A stretch of 64,000 nt of DNA, taken from the NCBI RefSeq assembly GCF_018069755.1, contig NZ_JAGQDE010000003.1:248001-312000 (forward strand). The letters are read 5' to 3'. Below, piece after piece: positions 18,015-28,448 of the stretch. Source of the DNA: Ideonella aquatica (lineage in GTDB: Bacteria > Pseudomonadota > Gammaproteobacteria > Burkholderiales > Burkholderiaceae_C). A program made the translations under genes and the position numbers. Below the pieces are notes generated by a model. It had not been told where the DNA came from and searched no databases. It was given only the letters and a program-made list of their open reading frames with translations. Within the stretch, counting starts at the first letter, position 1, and each line of letters begins with the position of its first letter.

Positions 18015-18554
18015 TCAGGCGGCCGCGTCGCTGATCAGGCCCATGTCGGCCGAGGACATCAGCGCCTGGATGTCCATCAGGATCAGCATGCGCTCGCCGA
18101 CGTTGGCAATGCCGGTGATGTAGGACATGTCGACCTGGGCGTTCATCATCGGCGCCGGCTTGATGGCGTCGCCGCCCAGCTCCAGCACGTCTGACACCGC
18201 ATCCACCACCGCCCCCACCACGCGGCCGCGGATGTTCAGCACGATCACCACGGTGAAGGCGTTGAACTCGGCGCTGGGGCAGTTGAGCTTCACGCGCAGG
18301 TCGATGATCGGCACGATCACGCCGCGCAGGTTGACCACGCCCTTGATGAAGTCAGGCGCGTTGGCGATGCGGGTGGGCTGCTCGTAGCTGCGGATCTCCT
18401 GCACGCGCAGGATGTCGATGCCGTATTCCTCCCCGCCCAGGCGGAAGGTCAGGAACTCGCCGTGGGGGGTGGTGGCGGGGCCGCGAGCGTCGGCCTGGCC
18501 GCTGCGGGCGGCTTCGTGGCGGGCCACGTGGCGGGCTTCGGTGATCATGTCCAT
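18015..18554 (-). CDS. cheW: Chemotaxis coupling protein CheW
   Basis: Adapter that links receptors to CheA in the chemosensory array. The CheW beta-barrel starts after a 32-residue leader (EFLTFRLGGEEYGIDILRVQEI) and contains the conserved VVNLRGVIVPIIDLR core and the C-terminal GERMLILMDI strand. The 179-residue length is slightly above E. coli CheW because of the leader and an Ala-rich tail. It is the last gene of the che operon, 75 bases after an MCP gene and just ahead of the terminator. Confidence 0.95.
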   Translation of the reverse strand: MDMITEARHVARHEAARSGQADARGPATTPHGEFLTFRLGGEEYGIDILRVQEIRSYEQPTRIANAPDFIKGVVNLRGVIVPIIDLRVKLNCPSAEFNAFTVVIVLNIRGRVVGAVVDAVSDVLELGGDAIKPAPMMNAQVDMSYITGIANVGERMLILMDIQALMSSADMGLISDAAA

Positions 18555-18629
18555 GGCGAGGTCCTCGGAGGGCGGTTCAGGGGTTCAGAAGGGTTCATCG
18601 GCCGCCGGTGGCGGCACTTGAGGGCGGTG

Positions 18630-20342
18630 TCAGAAGGTCTCCCAGTCACCGTCCGCGGTGGCGCCCGCCAGTGCCGGCGTGGGCATGGCCAGCGCACGGG
18701 TGGCGGCGGCAGCTGCGGCCGCCACCGGCGCCGGTTTGGGCGTCGCAGGCGCGGCCGGCCGGCCCTGCGGCGCGGCGGATGGCACGGACGCGCCCAGCGA
18801 GGCCGCGTGCCCCGGCAGACGGAAACTGCCCACCAGATTGGCCAGGCCACTCGCCTGGGTGCGCATGCTCTCGGCGGCGGCGGCGCTTTGCTCCACCAGC
18901 GCGGCGTTCTGCTGCGTCATCTGGTCGAGCTGGCCCACCGCCTGGCTGATCTGGCCGATGCCGTCGCGCTGCTCGCCGCTGTGGGCGGTGATCTCGGCGA
19001 TGATGTCGGTGACGCGCTGCGAGGAGCCGACGATCTCGGTCATCGTGGTGCCCGCTTCCTGCACCAGGCGCGAGCCGCTCTCGACCTTTTCCACCGACGC
19101 GGCGATCAGTGCCTTGATCTCGCGCGCGGCGTCGGCCGAGCGACCCGCCAGGCTGCGCACCTCGCCGGCCACCACCGCGAAGCCGCGGCCCTGCTCGCCG
19201 GCGCGGGCGGCTTCCACCGCGGCGTTGAGCGCCAGGATGTTGGTCTGGAAGGCGATGCCGTCAATCACACCGATGATGTCGGCGATCTTGCGCGAGGCCT
19301 GGTGGATCTCGTCCATCGTGCTGACCACCTGGGACACCACGTTGCCCCCACGCTGGGCCACCGTGCTGGCCGAGGTGGCCAACTGGTTGGCCTGGGCCGC
19401 GGCATCGGTGCCCTGGCGCACCGACTCGGTGAGCTGGGTCATCGACGAAGCGGTCTGCTGCAACTGGCTGGCGGCGGTTTCCGTGCGCTGCGACAGGTCC
19501 TGGTTGCCGGTGGCGATTTCGCTGCTCACGCTGGCGATGCTGTCAGCGGCCTGGCGGACCTGCTGCATCGACGACTGCAGGCGCTCGACCATGCGCGCCA
19601 GGCTGCGCTGCAGCGCGCCGATCTCGTCCTGGCGGTCGGTGTCGACCTGCACCGTCAGGTCACCGTCGGCGACCGATTCGGCGGCCTGCGAGGCGCGTGA
19701 CAGCGAGCGGGCCACACTCACCAGCAGCCGCGCGCCCACGCCCACCGCGGCGGCGGTCAGCAGCAGCGTGGCCACCAGCAGGGCGATGGTGAGGCGGTCG
19801 TTGGTGGCCAGATCAGCCGCCTGCTCGTCGCGGCTGGTGGCCAGGATGGCCTTTTGCATCTCGACCAGCTGGCCGGCCAGGTCCTTGTAGGCCGCGTCGG
19901 CGCCCTGCATGGCCGCAATGCCGGTGTTCGGGTCCACCGAGGCCAGGTCCAGGGCCTGGGCGGCCTGTTTGGCGTATTGGGCCAGTGCCGACTGGATTGT
20001 GGGCACGGTGACCGGCGAGTTCCCCAGGTCGGCCTCGTCGATCGACTGTGACAGGCTGTCGTCGATCGCCTTGCTGCCGCTGACGATGCCATCGGAGAGC
20101 GCCTTCAGGCCGGCCTCGTCGATCGAGCCAATGATGCTGATGCCGCGGTAGACCCCGGAATGCAGCTGTCCCAGCCGGGCCTGGGCGTCGGCCAGCGCGC
20201 GTACCTCACCCAGGCTGGCTTCATGGTTGCGGGCGGCCTTGGCCGCCTGCAGGTGACTGCCCATGCCCACGGCGGCGGCGCCGGCCAGGGCCACCAGGGC
20301 GGTGACCAGCGCAGGGGCCAACAGCTTGGTGCCGAGTTTCAT
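18630..20342 (-). CDS. Methyl-accepting chemotaxis protein with DWETF tail
   Basis: A 570-residue transmembrane chemoreceptor: TM1 at about 8-28, a roughly 155-residue four-helix periplasmic domain, TM2 at about 187-210, HAMP, then the signalling hairpin with the intact tip [21 protein letters not shown] flexible Pro/Ala linker of about 60 residues ends in DWETF, the pentapeptide type that tethers CheR and CheB. The free periplasmic Cache protein is encoded 58 bases upstream in the same operon and may present ligand to this receptor. Confidence 0.94.
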   Translation of the reverse strand: MKLGTKLLAPALVTALVALAGAAAVGMGSHLQAAKAARNHEASLGEVRALADAQARLGQLHSGVYRGISIIGSIDEAGLKALSDGIVSGSKAIDDSLSQSIDEADLGNSPVTVPTIQSALAQYAKQAAQALDLASVDPNTGIAAMQGADAAYKDLAGQLVEMQKAILATSRDEQAADLATNDRLTIALLVATLLLTAAAVGVGARLLVSVARSLSRASQAAESVADGDLTVQVDTDRQDEIGALQRSLARMVERLQSSMQQVRQAADSIASVSSEIATGNQDLSQRTETAASQLQQTASSMTQLTESVRQGTDAAAQANQLATSASTVAQRGGNVVSQVVSTMDEIHQASRKIADIIGVIDGIAFQTNILALNAAVEAARAGEQGRGFAVVAGEVRSLAGRSADAAREIKALIAASVEKVESGSRLVQEAGTTMTEIVGSSQRVTDIIAEITAHSGEQRDGIGQISQAVGQLDQMTQQNAALVEQSAAAAESMRTQASGLANLVGSFRLPGHAASLGASVPSAAPQGRPAAPATPKPAPVAAAAAAATRALAMPTPALAGATADGDWETF

Positions 20343-20400
20343 CAGGTTCTCCAGAGTCTAGTCAGGCGGCCTGTGTCAGCCCACAGGCCCGTGGCCGATG

Positions 20401-20853
20401 TCACTTGTAGATGCCACCGCAGACGATGGTCTCGTCCAGGCGCTCGCAGTACATGGCCTTGGGCTCGATCTTCTTGGTTTCGGGGTTGGTGAACTTGTAG
20501 TCCTGCCAGAAGCTGGGCTTGGCCTTGGCCAGCTCGACGCGCTCGCGCACGAACGCCTTGCCGTCCACATCTTTCAGGTCGATCAGGTTCTTGCCCACCA
20601 TCTTCTCGTTGGCACCGTGGGCGTGGACCATGCCATCCAGGCCGTAGACCACCAGGTACAGGTCCTGCTGGCGGAACTGGCCGGTCTTGCTGGTGATCTC
20701 GGCGTAGCCCTTGTCCTTGCCATTGGCCTTGATGAAGGCCAGGCCCTTCTTGACCATGCCGGTGGCATCGGCCTCGGTGGCACCGCCCTCGGCGGCATGG
20801 GCGCCGATCAGCGCGATCGGCAGGATCAGGGTGGCGGTGAGGAAGCGCTTCAT
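20401..20853 (-). CDS. Free periplasmic single-Cache-domain protein
   Basis: A 150-residue secreted sensor-like domain. Residues 1-20 are a signal peptide (ending AHAAEG). The rest matches a single Cache (sCache_2-type) domain: GLAFIKANGKDKGYAEI, the central DLYLVVYGLDGMVHAHG strand pair and NLIDLKDVDGKAF. Cache domains normally sit inside receptors; here it has no transmembrane or signalling part. Two cysteines near the C terminus (MYCERLDETIVCGG) could form a disulfide. It lies between two MCP genes in the che operon, which argues for a sensory role. Confidence 0.82.
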   Translation of the reverse strand: MKRFLTATLILPIALIGAHAAEGGATEADATGMVKKGLAFIKANGKDKGYAEITSKTGQFRQQDLYLVVYGLDGMVHAHGANEKMVGKNLIDLKDVDGKAFVRERVELAKAKPSFWQDYKFTNPETKKIEPKAMYCERLDETIVCGGIYK

Positions 20854-20889
20854 GGCGTGTCTCCAGGAGGTGCGGACAGGGCCGCGGGG

Positions 20890-22479
20890 TCAGAAGGATT
20901 CCCAGTCATCGCTGGGCCCGGGGGCCGGCGTGCTGGACGGTCGGGGAGAGGAGGGCGCGGGTGCCGACGGGGCGATCTGTGCACGCACCTGCGCCAGGGC
21001 GATCACGTCGCGGGCGGCGCGGGCGTGGGGTGGCTCGCCGGGCGCCGTCGGCAGCTGCCGGGGGCGGTCATCCAGGTGGAAGGAGTTGGCGGCCTGGTTC
21101 AGGCGGGCGGCCTGTTGCTGCAGGCTCTCGGCAGCGGCTGCGCTTTGTTCGACCAGCGCGGCGTTCTGCTGCGTCATCTGGTCGAGTTCCTGCACGGCGG
21201 CGTGCAGCTCCAGGATGCCGCTGCTCTGCTGCTCGGCATCGACGGTGATCTCGCGCACCCGCTGTGACACATGGGTCACGGCGGCAGCCAGCTCGCCGAT
21301 GCGCTCGTCCGTCTCGCGCACCTGCTGGGTGCCGCTGTCGACCTTTTCGCTGGAGCTGAGGATCAGGCTGCGGATTTCGCGCGCTGCCTCGGCCGAGCGG
21401 CCCGCCAGCGTGCGCACCTCGGATGCGACGACGGCGAAGCCGCGGCCTTGCTCGCCAGCGCGCGCGGCCTCCACCGCCGCGTTCAAGGCCAGGATATTGG
21501 TCTGGAAGGCAATGCCGTCGATGACGCCGATGATGTCGCTGATGCGCCGGCTCGACTGGTTGATTTCTTCCATCGTGGACATCAGCTGCTGCATCGATGC
21601 ACCGCCCCGCTCGGCGGCGGCAGAGGCATCGCGCGCCAGACGGTCGGCGTCGCTGGCGGCGGCGCTGCTGTGGTGCATGGTCTCGCTCAGGCCCTGCATG
21701 CCCGAGGCGGTGCGCTGCAGGAAGCCGGCGGCGCGCTCGGTGCGTTGCGACAGGTCGAGGTTGCCGCTGGCAACCTCGCGGCTGGCGGTGTGGATGCTTT
21801 CGGCACTGTCCTGCATCTGGCCGACGGTGCGGCGCAGGCCGTCGCGCATCGCGACCACCGAGCGCATCACATCGCCGATCTCGTCGTGGCGCGTGGTGTC
21901 CAGCTGAACACGCAGGTCGCCCTCGCCGATCTGGCGCGCGGCGCGGGCCAGCTCGGCCAGCGGCCGGCAGATCGCGCGCACCAGCAGGGTCGAGGCCACG
22001 GCCAGCGCGGCCGCCACCAGCACCGAGACGCCTGCGACCAGCCACACGGTGCGCATGCGCTCCTGGCTGGTGCGCACATGCAGCGCCTCGGCCAACTGTT
22101 CTTCCAAAGCCACCAGATCGCTCAGCGCGGCGCGGTAGGGCGCCAGAGCGGTCAGGTCGCCGGGCAGCGAGCCCAGGCGGGCCAGCGTGCGGCGCTCATC
22201 GTCGCTGCTGGCCAGCGGGCTCAGGCGCTGGCGCAGGGCCTCGATGCGGGCCGCTTGGGTGGTGGCGGCGGCGCCGGCCGACAGCCGTGCCTCCAGCGCA
22301 GAGAGCTCACCCTGCCATTGGTGGGCCAGCGTCAGGCGCGTCTGCTGGTCGCGCGAGGCCTGTCCGGCAGCCTCGATCAGGCTGCGCGTGCGCACTGCGG
22401 CGATCACGCTCATCACGACCAGCATGACGATCAGCACCAGCGTGGGTGTCCACAGGCGGGTCGAGAGCTTGAGTGGCAT
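20890..22479 (-). CDS. Methyl-accepting chemotaxis protein with DWESF tail
   Basis: A 529-residue chemoreceptor. TM1 spans about 10-32 (LVLIVMLVVMSVIAAV), the periplasmic domain is short (about 125 residues, Leu/Ala-rich, probably helical), and TM2, HAMP and the signalling domain with the conserved tip follow. The Pro-rich C-terminal linker ends SDDWESF, a CheR-tether-like pentapeptide. The Met at 22479 directly precedes the first membrane helix; the longer frame upstream adds only Arg/Pro-rich shadow sequence. Starts 10 bases after the previous MCP stop. Confidence 0.92.
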   Translation of the reverse strand: MPLKLSTRLWTPTLVLIVMLVVMSVIAAVRTRSLIEAAGQASRDQQTRLTLAHQWQGELSALEARLSAGAAATTQAARIEALRQRLSPLASSDDERRTLARLGSLPGDLTALAPYRAALSDLVALEEQLAEALHVRTSQERMRTVWLVAGVSVLVAAALAVASTLLVRAICRPLAELARAARQIGEGDLRVQLDTTRHDEIGDVMRSVVAMRDGLRRTVGQMQDSAESIHTASREVASGNLDLSQRTERAAGFLQRTASGMQGLSETMHHSSAAASDADRLARDASAAAERGGASMQQLMSTMEEINQSSRRISDIIGVIDGIAFQTNILALNAAVEAARAGEQGRGFAVVASEVRTLAGRSAEAAREIRSLILSSSEKVDSGTQQVRETDERIGELAAAVTHVSQRVREITVDAEQQSSGILELHAAVQELDQMTQQNAALVEQSAAAAESLQQQAARLNQAANSFHLDDRPRQLPTAPGEPPHARAARDVIALAQVRAQIAPSAPAPSSPRPSSTPAPGPSDDWESF

Positions 22480-22489
22480 GGCGCTGGGG

Positions 22490-24214
22490 TCAGAACGTGG
22501 TCCAGTCGTCCTGGTCGCCCGCGCTGGCGGTGGCGACCGGCGCTGCAACCGGCGTGGAAGGGGCAGGCCTGGCTGGCGGCCGGACGGTGGCGGGCGCCGG
22601 CACGGCGGGTCGGCTGGCGGCCGGTGTGGCTGGCGTGGCCGACGCCGCGGCGATCGTTGCGCGCGGCGCATCGCCGGTGCGGAAGGTGGCCACCAGCGTG
22701 GTCAGGCCCTCGGCCTGGTGGCGCAGGCTGTCGGCCGCGGCGGCGCCCTGCTCGACCAGGGCGGCGTTCTGCTGGGTCATCAGGTCCAGGCTGTCCAGCG
22801 CGGTACCGACATGGCCGATGCCGCTGCTCTGCTCGCCGGAGCGGGTGGCGATCTCCTGCACGATCACCGAGACGCGCTGCACCGAGCCGACGATGTCGGT
22901 GATGGTCTGGCCAGCGTCGCGCACCAGGGCCGAGCCGGTTTCCACCCGCTCGGTTGACTGGCCGATCAGTTGCTTGATCTGGCGCGCGGCGTCGGCGCTG
23001 CGCTGGGCCAGCGTGCGCACCTCGCCGGCCACCACGGCGAAACCGCGGCCCTGCTCACCAGCGCGTGCGGCTTCCACCGCGGCGTTGAGGGCCAGGATGT
23101 TGGTCTGGAAGGCGATGCCGTCGATGACGCCGGTGATGTCGGCAATCTGGCGGCTGGCCTGGGCAATGTCGTTCATGGTCTGCACCACCCGGCCCATGGC
23201 TTCGCCACCCCGCTGCGCGACCTCGCTGGCCGATCGGGCCAGATCGCTGGCCTGGTGGGCCGATTCGGTACCGGCCTGCACGACGCGTGTCAGGTCCTGC
23301 ATGTGCGAAGCGGTCTGCTGCAGGTCGCTGGCGGCCTGCTCGGTGCGCTGCGACAGGTCCAGGTTGCCGCTGGCCACTTCAGAGCTGGCGACGCGGATGC
23401 TGTCGGCGCTGTCGCGCACCTGGCTGACGATGCCGCGCAGTGCGTCCTGCATTTGCGCCAGGGTGTGCATGAAGCGGGCGATCTCGTCCGAGCCCGGGCT
23501 GTCCAGGCGCTGCGACAGGTCGCCGTTGGCCACCGCGGCGGCGGCGGCGGTGGCCTGGTCCAGGGGCACGGTGATCGAGCGCGCGGCGGCCCACATCAGC
23601 GCGCTGAAGCTGGCCAGCAGCACCAGCACGACAACGGTGCGCAGCACCGACAGTCGCTGAGCGACCACGACGGCCTCGGCCTGGCGGGCATCGATCGCGC
23701 CGCGGCGTGCGTCCGACCAGGACTGCACCGCCTGGCGTGCCTTGTCCAGCGACTCGGCCGAGCGCTGGGTGTAGGCGTGGCCCGCCGCGGCATCCATGCG
23801 GGCGTCGACCACCTGCTGCAGCACGTCACCCACTTCCTTGGCATAGGTGGACAGGCCGTCACGGGCGGCCTGCAGCGCAGCCCCTTGCGGCGCCGCGGCC
23901 AGGGCTGCCAGGTCATGGTCGCCCTGGGCAATGGTCTTGCTCCAGGCTGTCTTGAGCTCACCGGCTTCAACCGCGTTGTTGCCGGTCAGCAGCACCGCCT
24001 GTTCCAGACGCTGGATGCGCTCCAGCGTCAGCTGCAGGCCGGCACCGGTGCCGGCGAACGCCGCCTGCTCATGCAGCAGCTCGGCGGCCAGGTCCTGCTG
24101 CTGGCGCAGCGACCAGGCCGACCACAAACCCAGACCGACCACCGCCACCGCGAGCAGGGCCATGCTGCCCAGCAAACGCAGGCGAATGCTCAGTCGACGC
24201 AGCAAGGCCTGCAT
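22490..24214 (-). CDS. Methyl-accepting chemotaxis protein with DWTTF tail
   Basis: A 574-residue chemoreceptor: TM1 at about 12-31, helical periplasmic domain to about 190, TM2 at about 191-210, HAMP, signalling hairpin with intact tip, and a Pro/Ala linker ending DDWTTF. AAGGA precedes the ATG by 5 bases. The opening [13 protein letters not shown] closely resembles that of the next receptor upstream, so the two probably arose by duplication. Ligand unknown. Confidence 0.94.
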   Translation of the reverse strand: MQALLRRLSIRLRLLGSMALLAVAVVGLGLWSAWSLRQQQDLAAELLHEQAAFAGTGAGLQLTLERIQRLEQAVLLTGNNAVEAGELKTAWSKTIAQGDHDLAALAAAPQGAALQAARDGLSTYAKEVGDVLQQVVDARMDAAAGHAYTQRSAESLDKARQAVQSWSDARRGAIDARQAEAVVVAQRLSVLRTVVVLVLLASFSALMWAAARSITVPLDQATAAAAAVANGDLSQRLDSPGSDEIARFMHTLAQMQDALRGIVSQVRDSADSIRVASSEVASGNLDLSQRTEQAASDLQQTASHMQDLTRVVQAGTESAHQASDLARSASEVAQRGGEAMGRVVQTMNDIAQASRQIADITGVIDGIAFQTNILALNAAVEAARAGEQGRGFAVVAGEVRTLAQRSADAARQIKQLIGQSTERVETGSALVRDAGQTITDIVGSVQRVSVIVQEIATRSGEQSSGIGHVGTALDSLDLMTQQNAALVEQGAAAADSLRHQAEGLTTLVATFRTGDAPRATIAAASATPATPAASRPAVPAPATVRPPARPAPSTPVAAPVATASAGDQDDWTTF

Positions 24215-24224
24215 GTCGGTCCTT

Positions 24225-25796
24225 TCAGGCGGGCAGACGGAAGGAGCCCACGACCTCGGCCAGCGTGCTGGCCTGGCCTCGCAGGTGCTCGGCCGCGGCC
24301 GTGCTCTGCTCCACCAGTGCGGCGTTCTGCTGGGTCACGCGGTCCAGATCGGTGACGGCAGCGTTGACCTGACCGATGCCGCGGCTTTGCTCGGCGGCAG
24401 CGTGCGAGATCTCGCCGATGATGTCGTTGACGCGCTGCACCGAGGCCACGATGTCCTGCATCGTGGCGCCGGCTTCGCCCACCAGGCGCGAGCCGTTCTC
24501 GACCTGCTCGACGCTGGCGCCGATCAGGCGCTTGATCTCGCGTGCCGCGTCGGCGCTGCGCTGTGCCAGGCTGCGCACCTCGCCGGCGACCACCGCGAAG
24601 CCGCGGCCCGATTCACCGGCGCGGGCGGCTTCCACCGCGGCGTTGAGTGCCAGGATGTTGGTCTGGAAAGCGATGCCATCGATCACGCCGATGATGTCGG
24701 CGATGCGGTGCGAGGCGGCATTGATCTCGTTCATGGTCTGCACCACCTGGGCGACGACCTCGCCGCCATGGCTGGCCACGCCGGTCGCGGCCTGCGCCAG
24801 GCCGCTGGCCTGCTGGGCGTTGTCGGCGCTGTGGCGGACGCTGCCGGTCAGCTCTTCCATCGAGCTGGCGGTCTGCTGCAGGCTGCTGGCGGCCTGCTCG
24901 GTGCGCTGGTTCAGATCGGCATTGCCCGAGGCCACTTCGCCCGAGCCCATGCGGATGCTCTCGCTGGCCTCACGCACCCGGCCGACGATGCGGCCCAGGC
25001 CGCCCTGCATCTGGTCCAGGGCACGCAGCAGCTCGGCCAGCTCGTCCTGGCCGCGGGCGTCGATGCGGCGGGTCAGATCACCGTCGGCGATGGCCAGGGC
25101 CACCTCGCGGGCCTGCACCATCGGTCGGGTGATCGAGGCCGAGTTGGCCAGCGTCAGCGGCACGACGATGAACACCGCAGCCGCCAGCACCGCCAGGAAG
25201 GCCATCGTGGTGCGCTGCAATTGCTCGTCGAACGAGGCGCGGGTGCCCTCGACCTCGCTGGTCAGGATGGTGTCGATCTTGTCGAGATCGGCTTCGACCG
25301 CCTCGATGTGTTGCCTGCCGCGCGCAAACATGCGGTCCGCGCCACGGGCGTTGTCATAGGCGCCATCCTGGATGCGGCTGAGCAGCTCACCGGTGGACTT
25401 GGCGTAGGTGTCGATCTCGGCCAGCGCGTGGCGGGCCAGTGGGTTGTCCTCGTCCTCCTCGCCTTCGAGCAGGGCATTGAAGGCCTTGCGCAGGCCGGCC
25501 ACTTCGGTCTGCCATTTCTCGCGGTGCGCCAGCACAGCCACGCCATCCTCGTAGTCGATCAGCATGTTGCGCTCATGCAGGCGCAGCGCGCCCAGTCGGG
25601 TGCGCAGCTCGGTGGCATTGCGCAACTCGGCCACCGAGTGGTGCATGAAATCCTCGCTCAGCGAGGACAGGTGCCGACCGCCGACCAGGGCGGCGACGCC
25701 GACCAGGGCGAACAGCCCCAGCACGACACCGATCGCACCCAGCATGCGCAGGCGGATGGAGAAACGCCGCATCAGAGGCATCAGGGCATTGAACAA
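24225..25796 (-). CDS. Methyl-accepting chemotaxis protein, no tether tail
   Basis: A chemoreceptor of about 523 residues, the first of four in the operon. TM1, a four-helix-bundle-type periplasmic domain rich in charged residues, TM2, HAMP and a signalling domain with the intact tip are all present. It ends VVGSFRLPA, so unlike the next three it lacks a CheR-tether pentapeptide. I place the start at a TTG (25796) because GGAG lies 6 bases ahead of it; the first ATG is at 25781 and has no ribosome-binding site. It follows cheA by 46 bases. Confidence 0.9.
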   Translation of the reverse strand: MFNALMPLMRRFSIRLRMLGAIGVVLGLFALVGVAALVGGRHLSSLSEDFMHHSVAELRNATELRTRLGALRLHERNMLIDYEDGVAVLAHREKWQTEVAGLRKAFNALLEGEEDEDNPLARHALAEIDTYAKSTGELLSRIQDGAYDNARGADRMFARGRQHIEAVEADLDKIDTILTSEVEGTRASFDEQLQRTTMAFLAVLAAAVFIVVPLTLANSASITRPMVQAREVALAIADGDLTRRIDARGQDELAELLRALDQMQGGLGRIVGRVREASESIRMGSGEVASGNADLNQRTEQAASSLQQTASSMEELTGSVRHSADNAQQASGLAQAATGVASHGGEVVAQVVQTMNEINAASHRIADIIGVIDGIAFQTNILALNAAVEAARAGESGRGFAVVAGEVRSLAQRSADAAREIKRLIGASVEQVENGSRLVGEAGATMQDIVASVQRVNDIIGEISHAAAEQSRGIGQVNAAVTDLDRVTQQNAALVEQSTAAAEHLRGQASTLAEVVGSFRLPA

Positions 25797-25842
25797 GGCA
25801 GACTCCGGGTAGTGCGAGAGGAGCGCTGTGGCAGCAGAGCGA

Positions 25843-27990
25843 TCAGTGGCGCGAGCGTCGGACCAGCGCGCCCACATCCAGGATCAGCGCCACGCGGCCG
25901 TCACCCATGATGGTGGCGCCCGAGACGTCGTTGACCTTGCGGTAGTTGGCCTCGAGGTTCTTGACCACCACCTGCTGCTGGCCGAGCAGTTCGTCGACCA
26001 GCAGGGCGACGCGGCCGCCCTCGGCCTCGACCACCACCATGATGTTGGAGACGTTGTCGAACTCGAAGCGGGGCACGTCGAAGACGCGCTCCAGGTCGAT
26101 CACCGGCATGAACTCGTCACGCACCTCGACCACGCGGCCGGTGCCGCCGATCGTCTTGATCATGGTCTTCTCGACCTGGAAGGACTCGACCACCGAGGAC
26201 AGCGGCAGGATGTAGACCTCCTCGCCGACACCGATGCTCATGCCATCCATGATGGCCAACGTCAGTGGCAGGCGCACCCGCACACTCATGCCGTAGCCCT
26301 CGGCCGAGTCGATCTCGACCGAGCCGCCCAGTGCGGTGATGTTCTTTTTCACCACGTCCATGCCGACACCGCGGCCGGAGACGTCGGTCACCACCTCGGC
26401 GGTGGAGAAGCCCGGCGCGAAGATCAGGTTGTAGACCTCGCCGTCGGTCAGGCTGTCGGGGGCGTCGATGCCGCGTTCGCGGGCCTTGGCCAGCAGCTTG
26501 GCGCGCGACAGGCCCTTGCCGTCGTCACGCACCTCAATGACGATCGAGCCGCCCTGGTGCGAGGCGACCAGGGTGATCGTGCCGTGTTCGGGCTTGCCCT
26601 TGGCCAGGCGCTCGGCGGGCAGCTCGATGCCGTGGTCGCAGCTGTTGCGCACCAGGTGGGTCAGCGGGTCGGTGATCTTCTCGACCAGGCCCTTGTCCAG
26701 CTCGGTGGCTTCGCCCTGCGTGACCAGCTCAACCTTTTTGCCCAGCTTGCTGGCCAGGTCGCGCAGCATGCGCGGGAAGCGGTTGAAGACCATCGACATC
26801 GGAATCATCCGGATCGACATCACCGCTTCCTGCAGATCGCGGGTGTTGCGCTCCAGATCGGTCAGCCCGGAGAGCAGCTGCTGGCTGAGCTGCTGGTCGC
26901 TGTCGCGGCTGTTCTGGGCCAGCATGGCCTGGGTGATGACCAGCTCGCCCACCAGGTTGATCAGCTGGTCGACCTTCTCCACCGACACCCGCAGCGTGGA
27001 CGAATCCAGGCCCTGGCCGGCGTTCTTGGACTCGGCCTTGGGCGCTGCCGGCTTCGGTGCGACCGGGGCGGCGGCCGCCGCGACCGGTGCGGCCGGGCTG
27101 GTCGGCTCGGCGGCTGCCGCAGGTGCGCTGGCCCCGGGCGAGCCCGGGGCGTCGTCGAAGAAACCGTAGCCGGGGTCCACCGCCGGTGCAGCGGTCTCGG
27201 CGGGCGCGCCGGGGTTGCCGTCATGGAAGCCATAGCCCGGACCCAGCGGCTGCAGCTGCATGCGCTCGCGCGCCACGTGGAAGGTGAACAGGTCGAGCAG
27301 GTCGTCGTCGCTGCTCGCCGTGGTGATCTTGAAGCGGCGCATGCCGTCGGCGTCGCGGCCGGCGTCCAGCGGCTCGATGCTGCCCAGGTCGGTGATTTCC
27401 TTGAACAGCTCGGCCAGGTTGTCGGCCTGTGCGGGGTCGTCCAGCGGACCGACGGTCAGCTCCAGCGTGCGCACCGAGGGGCCCGCCGCGGCCACAGGGG
27501 CCGGCACGGCGGTGACCGGCGCGACCGGGGTTGGCGCAGGTGCCACGGCGGCCGGGGGCGCGCCGCCGTCGGCCAGCGCGCGGATGTGGGCGACCAGGTC
27601 GCGGGTGTCCAGGGCCTCGCCGGCGCCGCCGGCCTGGTGACGGGCGAGCAGGCTCTTGAGCGCATCGCCGGCCTGCAGCAGCACGTCGACCATGGCCGTG
27701 GTGGGCGTCAGCTCGTGGCGGCGCAGCTTGTCCAGCAGCGTCTCCATCTGGTGGGTCAGCTCGGCCACGTCGTTGAAGCCGAAGGTGGCGGCGCCGCCCT
27801 TGACCGAGTGGGCGCAGCGGAAGATGGCGTTGAGTTCCTCGTCGTCGGCGGCGGTGACGTCAAGCTCGAGCAGCTTCTGCTCCATCAGCTCGAGGTTCTC
27901 GCCGGCTTCTTCAAAGAAGACCTGGTAGAACTGGCTCAGGTCGATGCCGGCGCCGGACTGTCCGGATTCGTGGTGCATGGTGTCGGCCAT
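25843..27990 (-). CDS. cheA: Chemotaxis histidine kinase CheA
   Basis: The central kinase of chemotaxis; 715 residues. P1 (Hpt) carries the phospho-accepting His61 in [15 protein letters not shown]2-like response-regulator docking region (about 155-240) follows, then a long Ala/Pro linker. P3 dimerisation ([17 protein letters not shown]), the P4 ATPase with its N box ([12 protein letters not shown]) and G boxes ([17 protein letters not shown]), and the P5 CheW-like domain complete it. It lies between the cheY-type gene (52 bases upstream) and the MCP genes. No cheR, cheB or cheD gene is in the window. Confidence 0.97.
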   Translation of the reverse strand: MADTMHHESGQSGAGIDLSQFYQVFFEEAGENLELMEQKLLELDVTAADDEELNAIFRCAHSVKGGAATFGFNDVAELTHQMETLLDKLRRHELTPTTAMVDVLLQAGDALKSLLARHQAGGAGEALDTRDLVAHIRALADGGAPPAAVAPAPTPVAPVTAVPAPVAAAGPSVRTLELTVGPLDDPAQADNLAELFKEITDLGSIEPLDAGRDADGMRRFKITTASSDDDLLDLFTFHVARERMQLQPLGPGYGFHDGNPGAPAETAAPAVDPGYGFFDDAPGSPGASAPAAAAEPTSPAAPVAAAAAPVAPKPAAPKAESKNAGQGLDSSTLRVSVEKVDQLINLVGELVITQAMLAQNSRDSDQQLSQQLLSGLTDLERNTRDLQEAVMSIRMIPMSMVFNRFPRMLRDLASKLGKKVELVTQGEATELDKGLVEKITDPLTHLVRNSCDHGIELPAERLAKGKPEHGTITLVASHQGGSIVIEVRDDGKGLSRAKLLAKARERGIDAPDSLTDGEVYNLIFAPGFSTAEVVTDVSGRGVGMDVVKKNITALGGSVEIDSAEGYGMSVRVRLPLTLAIMDGMSIGVGEEVYILPLSSVVESFQVEKTMIKTIGGTGRVVEVRDEFMPVIDLERVFDVPRFEFDNVSNIMVVVEAEGGRVALLVDELLGQQQVVVKNLEANYRKVNDVSGATIMGDGRVALILDVGALVRRSRH

Positions 27991-28042
27991 GGGAGGCTCC
28001 TGGTCGTTGTCGTGGTGGGCCGTGCAGGTCCGTGGGGTCCGG

Positions 28043-28405
28043 TCAGCGGATGACCTTCCCGATCACCTCGATCAACTTGGCGGGGTCGAAGGGCTTGACC
28101 AGCCAGCCGGTGGCGCCCGCTGCGCGGCCGGCCTGCTTCATCTGGTCGCTGGACTCGGTGGTCAGGATCAGGATGGGCGTGCCCTTGAACTTGGGGTTCT
28201 CGCGCAGCTTCTTGACCAGGCTGATGCCGTCCATGCGGGGCATGTTCTGGTCGGTCAGCACCAGGTTGAAGTCGCGCTGGTTGGCTTTCTCCCACGCGTC
28301 CTGGCCGTCCACCGCCTCGACGACGTTGAAACCGGCGTTCTTCAGCGTGAACGACACCATCTGGCGCATCGAGGGAGAGTCGTCAACGGCAAGGATCGAG
28401 TGCAT
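28043..28405 (-). CDS. CheY-type single-domain response regulator (first copy)
   Basis: A 120-residue stand-alone receiver domain. The active site is complete: Asp8/Asp9, phospho-acceptor Asp52, Thr82 and Lys104. Trp101 stands where CheY has its switch Tyr, one difference from the copy at 33444, so its binding to FliM may differ. Encoded between the CheZ-like gene and cheA in the che operon, it is presumably phosphorylated by this CheA. It may act as a second output or as a phosphate sink. Confidence 0.93.
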   Translation of the reverse strand: MHSILAVDDSPSMRQMVSFTLKNAGFNVVEAVDGQDAWEKANQRDFNLVLTDQNMPRMDGISLVKKLRENPKFKGTPILILTTESSDQMKQAGRAAGATGWLVKPFDPAKLIEVIGKVIR

Positions 28406-28448
28406 GGCAGTTCTCCAGAAATCTTTCGGTGCAGGCGGGATGGGTGGG

